Source of the DNA: Pelagibacteraceae bacterium AG-319-F18
Lineage (GTDB): Bacteria; Pseudomonadota; Alphaproteobacteria; Pelagibacterales; Pelagibacteraceae
Assembly: GCA_003283905.1 (NCBI GenBank)
Contig: QBXA01000005.1
Span: forward strand, 1-64,000
DNA length: 64,000 nt
Direction: 5' to 3'
Made by a program: the position numbers and the translations under genes
Notes under the pieces: generated by a model
The model's database searches: none
Told to the model about the DNA's origin: nothing
What the model saw: only the letters and a program-made list of their open reading frames with translations
In this document: positions 25,401 through 34,488 of the stretch, in pieces
How the letters are laid out: every line of letters starts with the position of its first letter
Numbering within the stretch: position 1 is the stretch's first letter

Positions 25401-25540
25401 TTAAATTTTAACCATTTCTTAAGACCGATACTTAAAAAAGATAAAAGAATTGCAACAATAACATCAGCTATAGGGGGAGCATTTGGAAAACCAAAATTCC
25501 ATAAGACTACGCCAATTAACCAAATGATGTATATTTTCAT
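25397..25540 (-). CDS. Small two-helix membrane protein candidate, 47 aa
   Basis: An ORF of 47 codons on the minus strand reads MKIYIIWLIGVVLWNFGFPN, then a short APPIAD turn, then VIVAILLSFLSIGLKKWLK. It would form a two-helix hairpin with a Pro-rich turn and a basic end. It overlaps the convergent DUF3047 stop by 4 bases and starts 57 bases before ybgC on the other strand. The organised hydrophobic pattern, including turn and positive C-terminus, supports a real protein. Function unknown. Confidence 0.5.
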   Translation of the reverse strand: MKIYIIWLIGVVLWNFGFPNAPPIADVIVAILLSFLSIGLKKWLKFN

Positions 25541-25596
25541 TAGACAATTATATCTTAGTTTATATAAAATATTATTTTTTTTGATACAATATTGTT

Positions 25597-26019
25597 ATGC
25601 ATGAAAATTTTTATCACAACATAAAAGTTTACTATGAAGATACAGATGCTGGTGGTGTTGTCTACTATGCCAATTATCTTAAATATTTAGAAAGAGCTAG
25701 AACAGAAGCATTGTCGACCATTGGATTAAGCAATGTTCAAATAAAAGATAAATTTGGAGCTCTTATTATCGTTAAATCTATCAATATTGAGTATAAAAAA
25801 TCTGCACAGTTAGAAGATGAATTAAGAATTAGATCTTTTATAAAATCAGTTACTAAAACATCTTTTTATATGAACCAAATTATAACAAAAGGCGAAAATA
25901 TTGTTGTAGAGTCTCAAGTTCATTTAGTTTTTGTAAATGAAAAAGGCAAACCAGTTAAAGTTCCAGAAATAATTTTTGATAATTTTAAGCCTTATTTTTG
26001 TGATAGCATTAAATTGTAG
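25597..26019 (+). CDS. ybgC: YbgC/Tol-Pal-type acyl-CoA thioesterase
   Basis: A 140-residue hot-dog fold protein. The YbgC/FadM signature YYEDTDAGGVVYYANYLKYLERART lies at residues 11-35 in shortened form here as EDTDAGGVVYYANYLKY, with the catalytic aspartate in DTDAGG. The family hydrolyses short acyl-CoAs in the cytoplasm and is often linked to the tol-pal genes, which are not next to it here. It converges with the uracil-DNA glycosylase gene and overlaps it by 11 bases. Confidence 0.85.
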   Translation: MHENFYHNIKVYYEDTDAGGVVYYANYLKYLERARTEALSTIGLSNVQIKDKFGALIIVKSINIEYKKSAQLEDELRIRSFIKSVTKTSFYMNQIITKGENIVVESQVHLVFVNEKGKPVKVPEIIFDNFKPYFCDSIKL

Positions 26020-26689
26020 ATATTTTTTTTGCTTTTTTAAATAAATCTATCATCATTTTTTGAGATATTAATTTAGTATTTACATTTCGCGGACTTGGGT
26101 GATAGGAGGGAATTAAAGTTATATTATTGGGCAAAATATAAGATTTACCATGTTTAAAATGAAATTTTTTATTTATATTATATTTTTCTTTATAAAATTT
26201 TAGACAATTATCAAAAGCAACCTTTCCTAAAGTAATGATAATTTTTAATTTTTTTAAATTAGAAATTTCAGAGTCAAAATACTTAGAGCAATTATTAAGT
26301 TCTTTATTAAGAGGCTTATCACCTGGTGGTACGCATTTTAAAATATTAGTTATATAAGTAGAGTTAAGTTTAAGACCATCTTTTAAATTCTTAGAATTTG
26401 ACTGATTAGCAATTTTGACCTCATGTAGACATTTAAATAAAAATTCTCCAGATTTATCACCTGTAAAAACACGACCGGTTCGAGTCCCACCATGAGCAGC
26501 TGGCGCTAAACCCAAGATTAACAGCTTTGCATTAATATCTCCAAAACCTGTAACAGGTTTTCCCCAATAAGTTTCATTGATATTTTGCTTTCTTTTTTTT
26601 GTAGAAATTTTTTTAATAAATTTTACTAATCTTGGACATTTTCTACATTTAATAATTGTTTTATTAAGATTTTTAAATTTATTACTCAT
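26009..26689 (-). CDS. Uracil-DNA glycosylase, family 5 (UDGb)-like, Fe-S type
   Basis: A 226-residue DNA repair enzyme. Motif A reads LAPAAHGGTRTGRVFTG (residues about 57-73), the pattern of UDGb, which lacks the catalytic Asp/Asn of classical UNG. The C-terminal SYHPSPRN gives the histidine loop. Cysteines in CRKCPRL near the N-terminus and KCVPPG and NCSKYF later would bind a 4Fe-4S cluster. It removes uracil and possibly other deaminated bases, a useful activity in an AT-rich genome. It is longer than minimal family members. Confidence 0.8.
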   Translation of the reverse strand: MSNKFKNLNKTIIKCRKCPRLVKFIKKISTKKRKQNINETYWGKPVTGFGDINAKLLILGLAPAAHGGTRTGRVFTGDKSGEFLFKCLHEVKIANQSNSKNLKDGLKLNSTYITNILKCVPPGDKPLNKELNNCSKYFDSEISNLKKLKIIITLGKVAFDNCLKFYKEKYNINKKFHFKHGKSYILPNNITLIPSYHPSPRNVNTKLISQKMMIDLFKKAKKISTI

Positions 26690-26901
26690 TGATGAAATTT
26701 ATAAAATTTTTTATTAATAATAATTATATCTATTAAATCACCAATTAAAGCAGATTTAAAAAAAAATTTAATTAATGAACATAAAAAGTGTGGAAAACTA
26801 ATTTTTATATGAAATGCCTACTTTTCAGATTAGATAGTTGTATTAGATAAAGATTTTAAAGTTATTGATACAATTAAAATAGAATATTAAAATAAATTAT
26901 T

Positions 26902-27030
26902 ATGTCTTCAAAAAAAGCAATGAAACAAGCTCAAAAGCAATCTTACGCAAAACATAGAAGAAATATTGGTAACAATAAATTTGATTTAAAAAAAAAATTT
27001 TTACAGAAAATTAATAAAAAGAAAGATTAA
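26902..27030 (+). CDS. Small highly basic protein candidate, 42 aa
   Basis: An ORF of 42 codons, MSSKKAMKQAQKQSYAKHRR followed by NIGNNKFDLKKKF and a lysine-rich end. It has about 18 basic residues and no hydrophobic segment, so a nucleic acid- or ribosome-binding protein is possible. It lies alone in the gap 26690-27032, whose first 212 bases show nothing else convincing. Lysine codons are AAA, so low-complexity A-rich DNA could mimic such a gene; the mixed Gln/Ala/Arg/His content argues somewhat against that. Confidence 0.4.
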   Translation: MSSKKAMKQAQKQSYAKHRRNIGNNKFDLKKKFLQKINKKKD

Positions 27031-27032
27031 AT

Positions 27033-27203
27033 TTAATTATTATCTTTTTTTTCTGTTAAAAAAAGTCCAATTAAAAGTAGAACTGTCCAACCAATACCTA
27101 GAAAAGCTTTAGGACTAGTCTCAGCACTCCATATATCTAGCACAATAGCACCAAAAATAAGACCAACTATATAAATAATAATTACAATCATTGATTTATT
27201 CAT
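27033..27203 (-). CDS. Small two-helix membrane protein candidate, 56 aa
   Basis: An ORF of 56 codons begins MNKSMIVIIIYIVGLIFGAI, has a polar middle LDIWSAETSPKA, a second helix FLGIGWTVLLLIGLFL and a charged TEKKDNN end. It overlaps the stop of the upstream DUF1289 gene by 8 bases on the same strand, the coupling seen for real gene pairs in this genome. Function unknown; the two helices and short loop suggest a membrane-embedded accessory protein. Confidence 0.55.
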   Translation of the reverse strand: MNKSMIVIIIYIVGLIFGAIVLDIWSAETSPKAFLGIGWTVLLLIGLFLTEKKDNN

Positions 27204-27447
27204 TTTCTAATTTTTTTTTAAATAAAGATATACCATTTTTTATTTTGTACTCATATGACTCGTTAAAACTCTTAAGTTGCCATCCCTCAAGTCTTTCTCG
27301 AATGTTTTGAAGGTTGTTCATTTTCCATTCGTCTGTTGTTTTGGGTTGTTTCCAGATATTTCTTTCCTCAATTGTTCGCGCGCAACCATAACAATAGCCT
27401 GTTGAAGGATCTGTTTTACAAATACTAATACAAGGTGAAACAATCAT
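27196..27447 (-). CDS. DUF1289 family small Fe/Zn-type protein
   Basis: An 83-residue protein when started at MIVSPCISICKTDPSTG (27447), the usual beginning of DUF1289. The cysteine set PCISICKTDPSTGYCYGCART matches the family's C-x3-C-x7-C-x2-C pattern, likely a metal site, followed by the ERNIWKQ helix. The longer in-frame reading to 27513 adds residues unlike the family and would run into the tRNA-Leu promoter. Function unknown. A small membrane ORF follows with overlap. Confidence 0.75.
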   Translation of the reverse strand: MIVSPCISICKTDPSTGYCYGCARTIEERNIWKQPKTTDEWKMNNLQNIRERLEGWQLKSFNESYEYKIKNGISLFKKKLENE

Positions 27448-27505
27448 TTTTTTTAAATTAATATAATAATTATTAGATAAATAGTTAATTTTACAATAAT
27501 TGTCA

Positions 27506-27534
27506 TTGGACAAATAGTTTCAATAATATATAAA
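27506..27534 (+). promoter_or_regulatory. Sigma-70-type promoter of tRNA-Leu
   Basis: TTGGAC (27506-27511) and TATAAA (27529-27534) have exactly 17 bases between them. Initiation near 27541 is 8 bases before the tRNA 5' end. A promoter just before the tRNA and probably read through into tig is consistent with the short gap downstream. Confidence 0.6.
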
Positions 27535-27548
27535 ACCTCGTAATTTGT

Positions 27549-27633
27549 GGGGCGATGGCGGAATTGGTAGACGCGTTGGTCTTAGGAACCAATATGGCAA
27601 CATGTGAAGGTTCGAGTCCTTTTCGCCCTACCA
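27549..27633 (+). tRNA. tRNA-Leu (anticodon TAG)
   Basis: An 85-base class II tRNA. The acceptor GGGGCGA pairs with TCGCCCT near the 3' end, the D-arm contains GGTAGAC, the anticodon stem-loop TTGGT-CTTAGGA-ACCAA gives TAG, there is a long variable arm, and the T-loop TTCGAGT is standard. CCA is encoded (27631-27633). The gene precedes tig by 11 bases. Confidence 0.93.
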
Positions 27634-27644
27634 CTTAAATTATT

Positions 27645-29072
27645 ATGAAAGTAACTGTAGAAAATAAAAAAGGTTTAAATAAAGACGTTAAAGTTTTTAT
27701 CGATAAAGAGACAATGAGCTCTTATATGGATGAAAAATACGAAGAAATTAAAGGCACAGTTAATTTAAAAGGGTTTCGTCCAGGTAAAGTCCCAAGAGAA
27801 ATTTTAAAAAGACAATTTGGAAAAGCAGTTTTTGGTGAAGTTTTAGACAAAGTATTAAAAGAAACATCAACTAAAGCCTTAGAAGAAAATAAGATCAAAC
27901 CTGCAGGTCAACCCAAGCTAGATTTAAAAACTTATGGTGAAGATAAAGAATTAGAGTATGTTTTGTCAGTTACCGAACTACCTAAAGTCGAAGTAAAATC
28001 CTTAGAAAATATAAAATTTGATCAATATTCAGTTAAAATAGATAGCAGTGAAACAGATAAAAGAATTAAAGAAATAGCAAAAAATCAACCTAGTTTTAAA
28101 GAAGCAAGCCCCGATACAAAAGCAAAAGAAGGTGATTTAGTTACTTTAGATTACAATGCTACAGTTGATGGCAAAAAATTTAAAGGAAATGAGGGTAAAA
28201 ACACTCAATTAACACTAGGCAAAGATTTATTTTTAAAAGATTTTGATAAACAATTAATAGGTTTAAAAAAAGATGATGAAAAAGTTGTTGAAGCAATTTT
28301 ACCTGAAAATTTTCCTGAAAAAGAACTAGTTAATAAAAAAGCTAAGTTTAATTGCAAAATTATAAATATAAAAATTCCTGAAGAAGTAAAAATTAATGAT
28401 GATTTTGCTAAAAACTTAGGTGCAAAAGATTTAAAAGATTTAAAAAATTTAATCTCTAAACAAATTAATGATGAGTATAAAAATTCTTTAGATCAACTAT
28501 CTAAAAATCAGATTTTAAAAGAAATTGAAAAAATTAAAGTAGACGAAATACCGGAAAATTTAATTGAAGAAGAAATAAAGATTCTGTCACAAGGCATGTC
28601 TGAAGAAGAAGCTAAAAAGAATAAAACTAAATTTACAGAAAAAGCAAAAACTAGAATTAAAACAGGTTTAATTTTAAATGAATTTGGAGAAAAAAACAAA
28701 ATTCAAGTATCTGAACAAGAAATTCAAGCTGAAGTTCAAAAACAATTAAGAATGATGCCAGGGCAAGAAAAAATGGTAATGGATTTTTATCAAAAAAATC
28801 CATCAGCTGTAGCCAGTTTAAGAGGAACTGTATATGAGGAAAAGATTTTAAATTTAATTAAAGAAAAAGCGAAACCAAATAAAAAAGAAATCTCAAAAGA
28901 TGAAGCTGAAAAGATTTTAAAAGAAACCCATAATCATGATCACGACCATGATAAAGAAGATAAAAAAAAAGATATAAAGAAAAAAGTTGAAACAAAATCT
29001 AAAGAGAAAAAAAAACCTTTACCAAAAGCCTCAAAATCAAAGCCTAAAGTAAAAAAAGTTAGCAAAAAGTAA
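27645..29072 (+). CDS. tig: Trigger factor, with a His/Lys-rich tail
   Basis: Ribosome-associated chaperone and peptidyl-prolyl isomerase of 475 residues. The ribosome-docking loop [12 protein letters not shown] is near residue 43, the FKBP-like domain spans about 150-245 ([30 protein letters not shown]), and the C-terminal helical arms follow. The last 45 or so residues, after the usual end, are unusual: [15 protein letters not shown] followed by a Lys/Pro/Ser-rich stretch ending [10 protein letters not shown]. Such a tail could bind metal or rRNA. The tig-clpP-clpX-lon order is standard in alphaproteobacteria. Confidence 0.92.
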   Translation: MKVTVENKKGLNKDVKVFIDKETMSSYMDEKYEEIKGTVNLKGFRPGKVPREILKRQFGKAVFGEVLDKVLKETSTKALEENKIKPAGQPKLDLKTYGEDKELEYVLSVTELPKVEVKSLENIKFDQYSVKIDSSETDKRIKEIAKNQPSFKEASPDTKAKEGDLVTLDYNATVDGKKFKGNEGKNTQLTLGKDLFLKDFDKQLIGLKKDDEKVVEAILPENFPEKELVNKKAKFNCKIINIKIPEEVKINDDFAKNLGAKDLKDLKNLISKQINDEYKNSLDQLSKNQILKEIEKIKVDEIPENLIEEEIKILSQGMSEEEAKKNKTKFTEKAKTRIKTGLILNEFGEKNKIQVSEQEIQAEVQKQLRMMPGQEKMVMDFYQKNPSAVASLRGTVYEEKILNLIKEKAKPNKKEISKDEAEKILKETHNHDHDHDKEDKKKDIKKKVETKSKEKKKPLPKASKSKPKVKKVSKK

Positions 29073-29104
29073 TCTCAAGTTGTATAAGTAATACGAATCA
29101 ACTT

Positions 29105-29716
29105 ATGAGATCAAAATTATTTGAACACATGAATACTTTAGTTCCAATGGTAGTCGAGCAATCTAATAAAGGTGAAAGAGCATACGATATATATTCAAGA
29201 CTTTTAAAAGAAAGAATTATTTTTTTAACTGGACAGATAAATGATAATGTAGCTTCATTAGTTACGGCTCAATTGTTATTTCTTGAAGCGGAAGATCCTA
29301 AAAAAGACATTTATTTATATATAAATAGTCCTGGTGGACTTGTTACTGCTGGTCTTGGAATTTATGACACTATGCAATATGTGAAACCAGATATCTCTAC
29401 TCTATGTATTGGTCAGGCAGCCTCAATGGGATCATTTTTGCTTGCAGCCGGAACGAAAGGTAAAAGATTTTCACTTCCAAATTCGAGGGTAATGGTACAC
29501 CAACCATCAGCAGGATTTCAAGGTCAAGTGACTGATATTGAGATACACGCTAATGAAGTATCATCACTTAAAAAAAGATTAAATGAAATTTATTCCAAAC
29601 ATACAGGTAAATCCGTGGATGAAGTTAAGTCTGCTTTAGAGAGAGATAATTTTATGACAGCAGACGTTGCTAAAGATTTTGGTTTAATAGACGAAGTAGT
29701 AGAAAAAAGATCTTAA
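29105..29716 (+). CDS. clpP: ATP-dependent Clp protease proteolytic subunit
   Basis: A 203-residue serine protease that assembles as a double heptameric barrel in the cytoplasm. The catalytic serine is in [14 protein letters not shown] (about residue 103) and the histidine in [11 protein letters not shown] (about 128); the aspartate lies in [18 protein letters not shown] near the end. The N-terminus lacks a long propeptide. It sits between trigger factor and clpX, its unfoldase partner. Confidence 0.95.
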   Translation: MRSKLFEHMNTLVPMVVEQSNKGERAYDIYSRLLKERIIFLTGQINDNVASLVTAQLLFLEAEDPKKDIYLYINSPGGLVTAGLGIYDTMQYVKPDISTLCIGQAASMGSFLLAAGTKGKRFSLPNSRVMVHQPSAGFQGQVTDIEIHANEVSSLKKRLNEIYSKHTGKSVDEVKSALERDNFMTADVAKDFGLIDEVVEKRS

Positions 29717-29807
29717 ACCACCATATATTGAATGTGATACAATCCAAACTTGATAAGTAGGAGTCTTCTATAATAAAGTAACTTAATTGATTCGTTAAAA
29801 AAAAATT

Positions 29808-31076
29808 ATGACAACAAATAATAAAAATATTCTTTACTGTTCTTTTTGCGGAAAGAGTCAGCATGAAGTAAGAAAATTAATTGCTGGACCTACAGTCTTT
29901 ATTTGTGATGAGTGCGTTGAATTGTGTATGGATATCATTAAAGAAGAGAACAAAGATACTTTTGCAAATCATCAAAATGGTCTTCCTTCGCCTAAAGAAA
30001 TTTGTTCGGTCCTTGATGATTATGTAATAGGTCAACCTCATGCAAAAAAAGTTTTATCTGTTGCAGTTCACAATCATTACAAAAGATTAGATTATGAGAG
30101 CAAAACTAGCAAAAATGTTGAGCTTGCAAAATCAAATATATTATTAGTTGGTCCAACAGGATGCGGAAAAACATTGTTAGCCCAAACTCTGGCTAGAATT
30201 TTAGATGTTCCTTTTACCATGGCAGATGCAACAACTTTGACAGAAGCAGGTTACGTTGGTGAAGATGTTGAAAACATAATTTTAAAATTATTACAAGCAT
30301 CAGACTATAATGTTGAAAAAGCACAAAGAGGAATTGTTTATATTGATGAAGTTGACAAAATTAGTAGAAAATCAGAAAATCCATCAATAACCAGAGATGT
30401 TTCAGGCGAAGGTGTTCAGCAAGCATTACTAAAAATTATGGAGGGAACAATTGCAAGTGTTCCGCCTCAAGGAGGCAGAAAGCATCCACAACAAGAATTT
30501 TTACAAGTTGACACAACAAATATATTATTTATTTGCGGCGGTGCTTTTGCTGGCTTAGATAAAATTATTTCTCAAAGAGACAAAGGTACATCAATAGGTT
30601 TTGGTGCTGATGTTAAAAATACACAAGATAAGAAAACAGGTGAATGGATGAAAACATTAGAACCAGAGGATTTATTAAAATTTGGATTAATTCCTGAATT
30701 TATAGGTAGACTCCCTATGATAGCAACACTTGAAGATTTAGATGAAAAATCTTTGATTAAAATTTTACAAGAACCAAAAAATTCATTAACAAAACAATAC
30801 CAAGAATTGTTTAAACTTGATGGAGCAAAATTAACTTTTAAAGAAAATGCCCTAAAAGAAATAGCTCAAAAAGCAATTAAAAAGAAAACAGGTGCAAGAG
30901 GATTGAGATCAATTTTAGAAAATATTTTACTAAAAACTATGTACGATTTACCAAGTCAAGAAAATATAGAAGAAGTTATAGTTGACGCAGGAGTCGCCAA
31001 AGGTCAGTCTCAACCCATATTGGTACATGCAAAAGGCGATGATAAATTAAAGTCAAAAAAGCCATCAGCGGCTTAA
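29808..31076 (+). CDS. clpX: ATP-dependent Clp protease ATP-binding subunit ClpX
   Basis: AAA+ unfoldase of 422 residues that feeds proteins to ClpP. A four-cysteine zinc-binding domain opens the protein (YCSFCGKSQ and ICDECVELC). The Walker A motif is [12 protein letters not shown] (about residue 115), Walker B is VYIDEVDKI, the sensor region [10 protein letters not shown]-like segment reads [12 protein letters not shown], and ARGLRSILE is near the end. All motifs are intact. A 91-base gap separates it from clpP. Confidence 0.95.
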   Translation: MTTNNKNILYCSFCGKSQHEVRKLIAGPTVFICDECVELCMDIIKEENKDTFANHQNGLPSPKEICSVLDDYVIGQPHAKKVLSVAVHNHYKRLDYESKTSKNVELAKSNILLVGPTGCGKTLLAQTLARILDVPFTMADATTLTEAGYVGEDVENIILKLLQASDYNVEKAQRGIVYIDEVDKISRKSENPSITRDVSGEGVQQALLKIMEGTIASVPPQGGRKHPQQEFLQVDTTNILFICGGAFAGLDKIISQRDKGTSIGFGADVKNTQDKKTGEWMKTLEPEDLLKFGLIPEFIGRLPMIATLEDLDEKSLIKILQEPKNSLTKQYQELFKLDGAKLTFKENALKEIAQKAIKKKTGARGLRSILENILLKTMYDLPSQENIEEVIVDAGVAKGQSQPILVHAKGDDKLKSKKPSAA

Positions 31077-31136
31077 TATCCTTAATAACTAACAAAAATC
31101 TATTGCAATATAAAATATTATAACCATATTATCACC

Positions 31137-33515
31137 ATGGAAGTTAAAATAACATTACCTCTATTACCATTAAGGGACATCGTAGTGTTTCCCAGTATGG
31201 TAATTCCTCTATTTGTTGGGAGAGACAAATCCATCTCTTCTTTGAATGAGGTAATGAAAAAGGATAAAAAGATAATTTTAGTTACACAAAAAAACTCCGA
31301 AATTGATGACCCTAAAAAAACAGACATATTTATGTATGGATGTGAAGGAAGTATTCTTCAGCTTTTAAAACTTCCTGACGGAACTGTCAAAGTTCTAGTT
31401 GAAGGCATTAAAAGAGTAAAAATATTAGATTTTAAAGATAATGATAAATTTATAACATGTGAATATTCTTATTATAGTGATGTTATTTCTAAAGATGAAG
31501 ATTTGTTTCCACTTGCTGCAACCGCATTAAGAAGATTGGAAAAATTAACCTCTATTAATAAAAAAGTTTCTAATGAAACTATTAATAACATTAAACAACT
31601 TAAAGACCCATCTCAAATAGCTGATAATATAGCTTCTCATATCAATGCAACTATCTCTGAAAAACAACAAATCTTTGAAACAGTTGATGTGAAGAAAAGA
31701 TTAAATGACATTATCAAAATAATGGAAAATGAAACAAGCATCATAGGTGTTGAGAAAAAAATTAGAGGTAGAGTTAAAAATCAAATGGAGAAAACTCAAA
31801 GAGAGTATTATTTAAACGAACAGTTAAAAGCTATCCAAAAAGAATTAGGTGAAATTGAAGACGGTAAAGATGAAACATCAAGTCTTAATAAAGCTATTAC
31901 AAAAGCTAAAATGCCAAAAGAAGTTGAAAAGAAATGCCTACAAGAACTAAAAAAATTGAAAAATATGAGCCCAATGTCAGCTGAAGCAACAGTTGTTAGA
32001 AATTATCTAGATTGGATGACCGATCTTCCTTGGCACAAAAAAAGTGAAGTTGATATTGATTTAACAAAAGCTTTAAATATTCTAGATAAAGACCATTTTG
32101 GATTAGAAAAAGTTAAAGAAAGAATTATAGAATTTCTTGCAGTTCAAAAAAGAATGGAAAAAATTAAAGGACCAATATTATGTTTAGTAGGCCCACCTGG
32201 TGTTGGAAAAACTTCTTTAGGTAAATCAATAGCAAAAGCTACCAATCGAGAATTTGTAAGAATGTCCGTTGGCGGTATGAGGGATGAGGCTGAAATAAGA
32301 GGACACCGAAGAACTTATATAGGTTCGCTACCTGGTAAAATTATTCAAATGATGAAAAAAGCGGGAACTAAAAACCCATTAATTTTGTTAGATGAGATTG
32401 ATAAAATTGGAAATGATTATAGAGGAGATCCATCTTCAGCATTATTAGAGGCTCTTGATCCAGAACAAAACACCTTATTTAATGATCATTACTTAGAAGT
32501 TGATTATGATTTGTCAGATGTGATGTTTGTAACGACTGCAAATACACTTAATATTTTACCTCCATTATTAGATAGAATGGAAGTAATTAGACTTGCTGGA
32601 TATACTGAAGATGAAAAAATAAGTATTGCTAACAAGTACCTACTTCCAAAACAAATTAAAGATAATGGTGTTAAAGAAAAAGAAATGAAATTAGATGATG
32701 ATATAATTAAAGAAGTCATAAGAGAATACACAAAAGAATCTGGTGTTAGAAATTTAGAAAGAGAAATTTCAAAATTAGCAAGAAAAGTAGTTAAGAAAAT
32801 CGTTTCTGGAGAACAGAAGGAAGTAAACATTAATAATAAAAATTTACCTGATTTTCTAGGTGTAGCTAAATTTAAGTTTGGAGAATTAGAATCTAATAAT
32901 AGAATTGGAATTGTAACTGGACTAGCATGGACGGAATATGGTGGAGAAATTTTAAAAATTGAAACTGTAACAATGCCAGGTAAAGGAAGAATGCAAATTA
33001 CAGGTAAGCTTGGTGATGTAATGCAAGAGTCCGTCAAAGCTGCAAAATCTTTTGTAAGATCTAAATGTTTAGAATATGGAATTATTCCACCTTTATTTGA
33101 AAAGAAAGATTTTCACATTCACGTACCTGAGGGAGCCACACCAAAAGATGGCCCATCAGCAGGAATTGGGATGGTAACTTCTATAGTTTCATCAATTACT
33201 GGAATTCCTGTCAGAAGAGATGTTGCTATGACAGGTGAGGTTACTCTAACAGGTCAGGTATTACCAATTGGAGGATTAAAAGAAAAACTATTAGCAGCTC
33301 ATAGAGCTGGAATTAAAGAGGTATTGATACCAAAAGAAAATGAAAAAGATTTAATTGATATGCCAAAGAAAATAATTGATGATATTAAAATAACACCAGT
33401 TGAATACGCTGATCAAGTTTTAAAAGTCGCTTTAACAAAAGAGTTAAAACCTATAGAGTGGGTTGAAGTTGATATTTCTAAAAAAGACGAAAAGTCTCAA
33501 GCTAGTATTCAATAA
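31137..33515 (+). CDS. lon: ATP-dependent protease Lon
   Basis: A 792-residue LonA protease. The N-terminal substrate-binding domain begins LPLLPLRDIVVFP, the Walker A motif is GPPGVGKTSLG (about residue 352), Walker B is ILLDEIDKI, and the catalytic serine lies in PKDGPSAGIGMV (about 681) with the lysine in GGLKEKLLAAHRAGI. It degrades damaged and regulatory proteins in the cytoplasm. The gene starts after a 60-base gap from clpX and its stop codon is part of an AT-only palindrome (33512-33531). No hupB-like gene follows. Confidence 0.95.
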   Translation: MEVKITLPLLPLRDIVVFPSMVIPLFVGRDKSISSLNEVMKKDKKIILVTQKNSEIDDPKKTDIFMYGCEGSILQLLKLPDGTVKVLVEGIKRVKILDFKDNDKFITCEYSYYSDVISKDEDLFPLAATALRRLEKLTSINKKVSNETINNIKQLKDPSQIADNIASHINATISEKQQIFETVDVKKRLNDIIKIMENETSIIGVEKKIRGRVKNQMEKTQREYYLNEQLKAIQKELGEIEDGKDETSSLNKAITKAKMPKEVEKKCLQELKKLKNMSPMSAEATVVRNYLDWMTDLPWHKKSEVDIDLTKALNILDKDHFGLEKVKERIIEFLAVQKRMEKIKGPILCLVGPPGVGKTSLGKSIAKATNREFVRMSVGGMRDEAEIRGHRRTYIGSLPGKIIQMMKKAGTKNPLILLDEIDKIGNDYRGDPSSALLEALDPEQNTLFNDHYLEVDYDLSDVMFVTTANTLNILPPLLDRMEVIRLAGYTEDEKISIANKYLLPKQIKDNGVKEKEMKLDDDIIKEVIREYTKESGVRNLEREISKLARKVVKKIVSGEQKEVNINNKNLPDFLGVAKFKFGELESNNRIGIVTGLAWTEYGGEILKIETVTMPGKGRMQITGKLGDVMQESVKAAKSFVRSKCLEYGIIPPLFEKKDFHIHVPEGATPKDGPSAGIGMVTSIVSSITGIPVRRDVAMTGEVTLTGQVLPIGGLKEKLLAAHRAGIKEVLIPKENEKDLIDMPKKIIDDIKITPVEYADQVLKVALTKELKPIEWVEVDISKKDEKSQASIQ

Positions 33516-33737
33516 AAATTAAAATTTTTATCTTAGAAATTACTATTTTTTAATCATAGCTATCTTAAATTTATCATGTTTATTAAAACCTATTACTAAT
33601 CTTGAAAAAGAGAGTTTTAAAAATATAAACATCTAGCATGGTTATTTTAATTTTTTTATCAATAAATAAGCGTTTTTTCTCAAATAATAAATTTAAGAAA
33701 TTAGTAGTTTTAGCTATTTTTTGAATATTAATAGAAC

Positions 33738-33765
33738 TTGACGTTATTGTACTAAAAGATATAAA
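33738..33765 (+). promoter_or_regulatory. Sigma-70-type promoter of the tRNA-Val/tRNA-Asp unit
   Basis: TTGACG (33738-33743) and TATAAA (33760-33765) are spaced by 16 bases, giving initiation about 13 bases before tRNA-Val. It lies at the end of the 269-base gap 33516-33784 after lon. The remainder of that gap holds only the AT palindrome at the lon stop and AT-rich sequence without a convincing ORF. Confidence 0.6.
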
Positions 33766-33784
33766 TCACTGTATTTTTGGGATT

Positions 33785-33860
33785 GGGTGGTTAGCTCAGT
33801 TGGTAGAGCATCTCGTTTACACCGAGGGGGTCAAAGGTTCGAGTCCTTTACTACCCACCA
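33785..33860 (+). tRNA. tRNA-Val (anticodon TAC)
   Basis: A 76-base tRNA. The acceptor GGGTGGT pairs with ACTACCC, the D-arm TAGCTCAGTTGGTAGAGCA is standard, the anticodon arm TCTCG-TTTACAC-CGAGG gives TAC, and the T-loop is TTCGAGT. CCA is encoded at the 3' end. It lies 13 bases before tRNA-Asp, so both are probably cut from one transcript. Confidence 0.94.
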
Positions 33861-33873
33861 AAATAAATAAAGT

Positions 33874-33950
33874 GGGGGTGTAGCTCAGTTGGTTAGAGCG
33901 ATCGCCTGTCACGCGATAGGTCGAGGGTTCGAGTCCCTTCACTCCCGCCA
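33874..33950 (+). tRNA. tRNA-Asp (anticodon GTC)
   Basis: A 77-base tRNA. The acceptor GGGGGTG pairs with CACTCCC, the D-arm is TAGCTCAGTTGGTTAGAGC, the anticodon arm ATCGC-CTGTCAC-GCGAT gives GTC, and the T-arm GAGGGTTCGAGTCCCTTC is intact, followed by G and encoded CCA. It follows tRNA-Val on the same strand. Confidence 0.94.
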
Positions 33951-33985
33951 CTTATATCTAAATTTTATTGATTCAACGTTAAACC

Positions 33986-34038
33986 ACTGATTTTGTTAGT
34001 TTTTTTTGCATATATGCTGTAAATAACTGATTTTGTTA
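33986..34038 (+). repeat. Two direct copies of a 13-base T-tract-linked repeat
   Basis: ACTGATTTTGTTA occurs at 33986-33998 and again at 34026-34038, start to start 40 bases, each followed within two bases by a run of eight or nine T's. The second copy is flanked as ATAAC-TGATTTT-GTTAT, a weak hairpin before the T run. They lie between tRNA-Asp and nuoA and may be tandem weak terminators for the tRNA transcript. Confidence 0.5.
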
Positions 34039-34107
34039 TCTTTTTTTTTATTAAAAATGTGACGTATCAACGCTTCAACATAAAATAAAAACTGATATAT
34101 AGTTTCC

Positions 34108-34476
34108 ATGTTATCTGATTTTCTTAAAGATTACTTACCAATAATTATATTTTTAGTCATTGCACTTGGATTGAGTTGTGCTTTTGTGGTAATTAATTTT
34201 ATTCTATCGCCAAAAAAACCTGATCCAGAAAAGCTATCAGCTTACGAATGTGGATTTGAACCTTTCGAGGACTCTAGACTCGAGTTTGATGTTAGATTTT
34301 ACTTAGTTGCAATTTTGTTTATCATATTTGATTTGGAAATAGCCTTTTTATTTCCATGGGCAATTTCACTTGGCAATATCGGATTATTAGGTTTTTCATC
34401 AATGATGATTTTTTTATTCATTCTTACAATTGGTTTTATTTATGAATGGAAAAAAGGCGCTTTAGATTGGGAATAA
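34108..34476 (+). CDS. nuoA: NADH-quinone oxidoreductase subunit A
   Basis: A 122-residue membrane subunit of complex I with three helices. The family-specific [20 protein letters not shown] loop (residues about 46-65) and [20 protein letters not shown] are well conserved. It opens the complete 14-gene nuo operon, which runs to 47966 without large gaps. Upstream, 157 bases separate it from tRNA-Asp. Confidence 0.95.
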   Translation: MLSDFLKDYLPIIIFLVIALGLSCAFVVINFILSPKKPDPEKLSAYECGFEPFEDSRLEFDVRFYLVAILFIIFDLEIAFLFPWAISLGNIGLLGFSSMMIFLFILTIGFIYEWKKGALDWE

Positions 34477-34488
34477 AAATTAACTAAA

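Noticed and set aside
26820-26892. Short open stretch ending just before 26892 that reads VVLDKDFKVIDTIKIEY
   Set aside because: No start codon, preceded by an in-frame stop, only about 17 codons; cannot be supported as a gene.
27448-27513. N-terminal extension of the DUF1289 gene
   Set aside because: The extension is Asn/Tyr-rich, unlike the family, and would overlap the tRNA-Leu promoter.
32504-33037. 177-codon open frame on the minus strand inside lon
   Set aside because: It is fully inside a well-conserved gene, has serine/leucine/isoleucine-rich mirror composition and no recognisable domain.
33512-33531. Perfect 9-base AT-only palindrome at the lon stop as a terminator
   Set aside because: The two-base spacer is too short for a normal loop and the stem has no G-C pairs; probably compositional.
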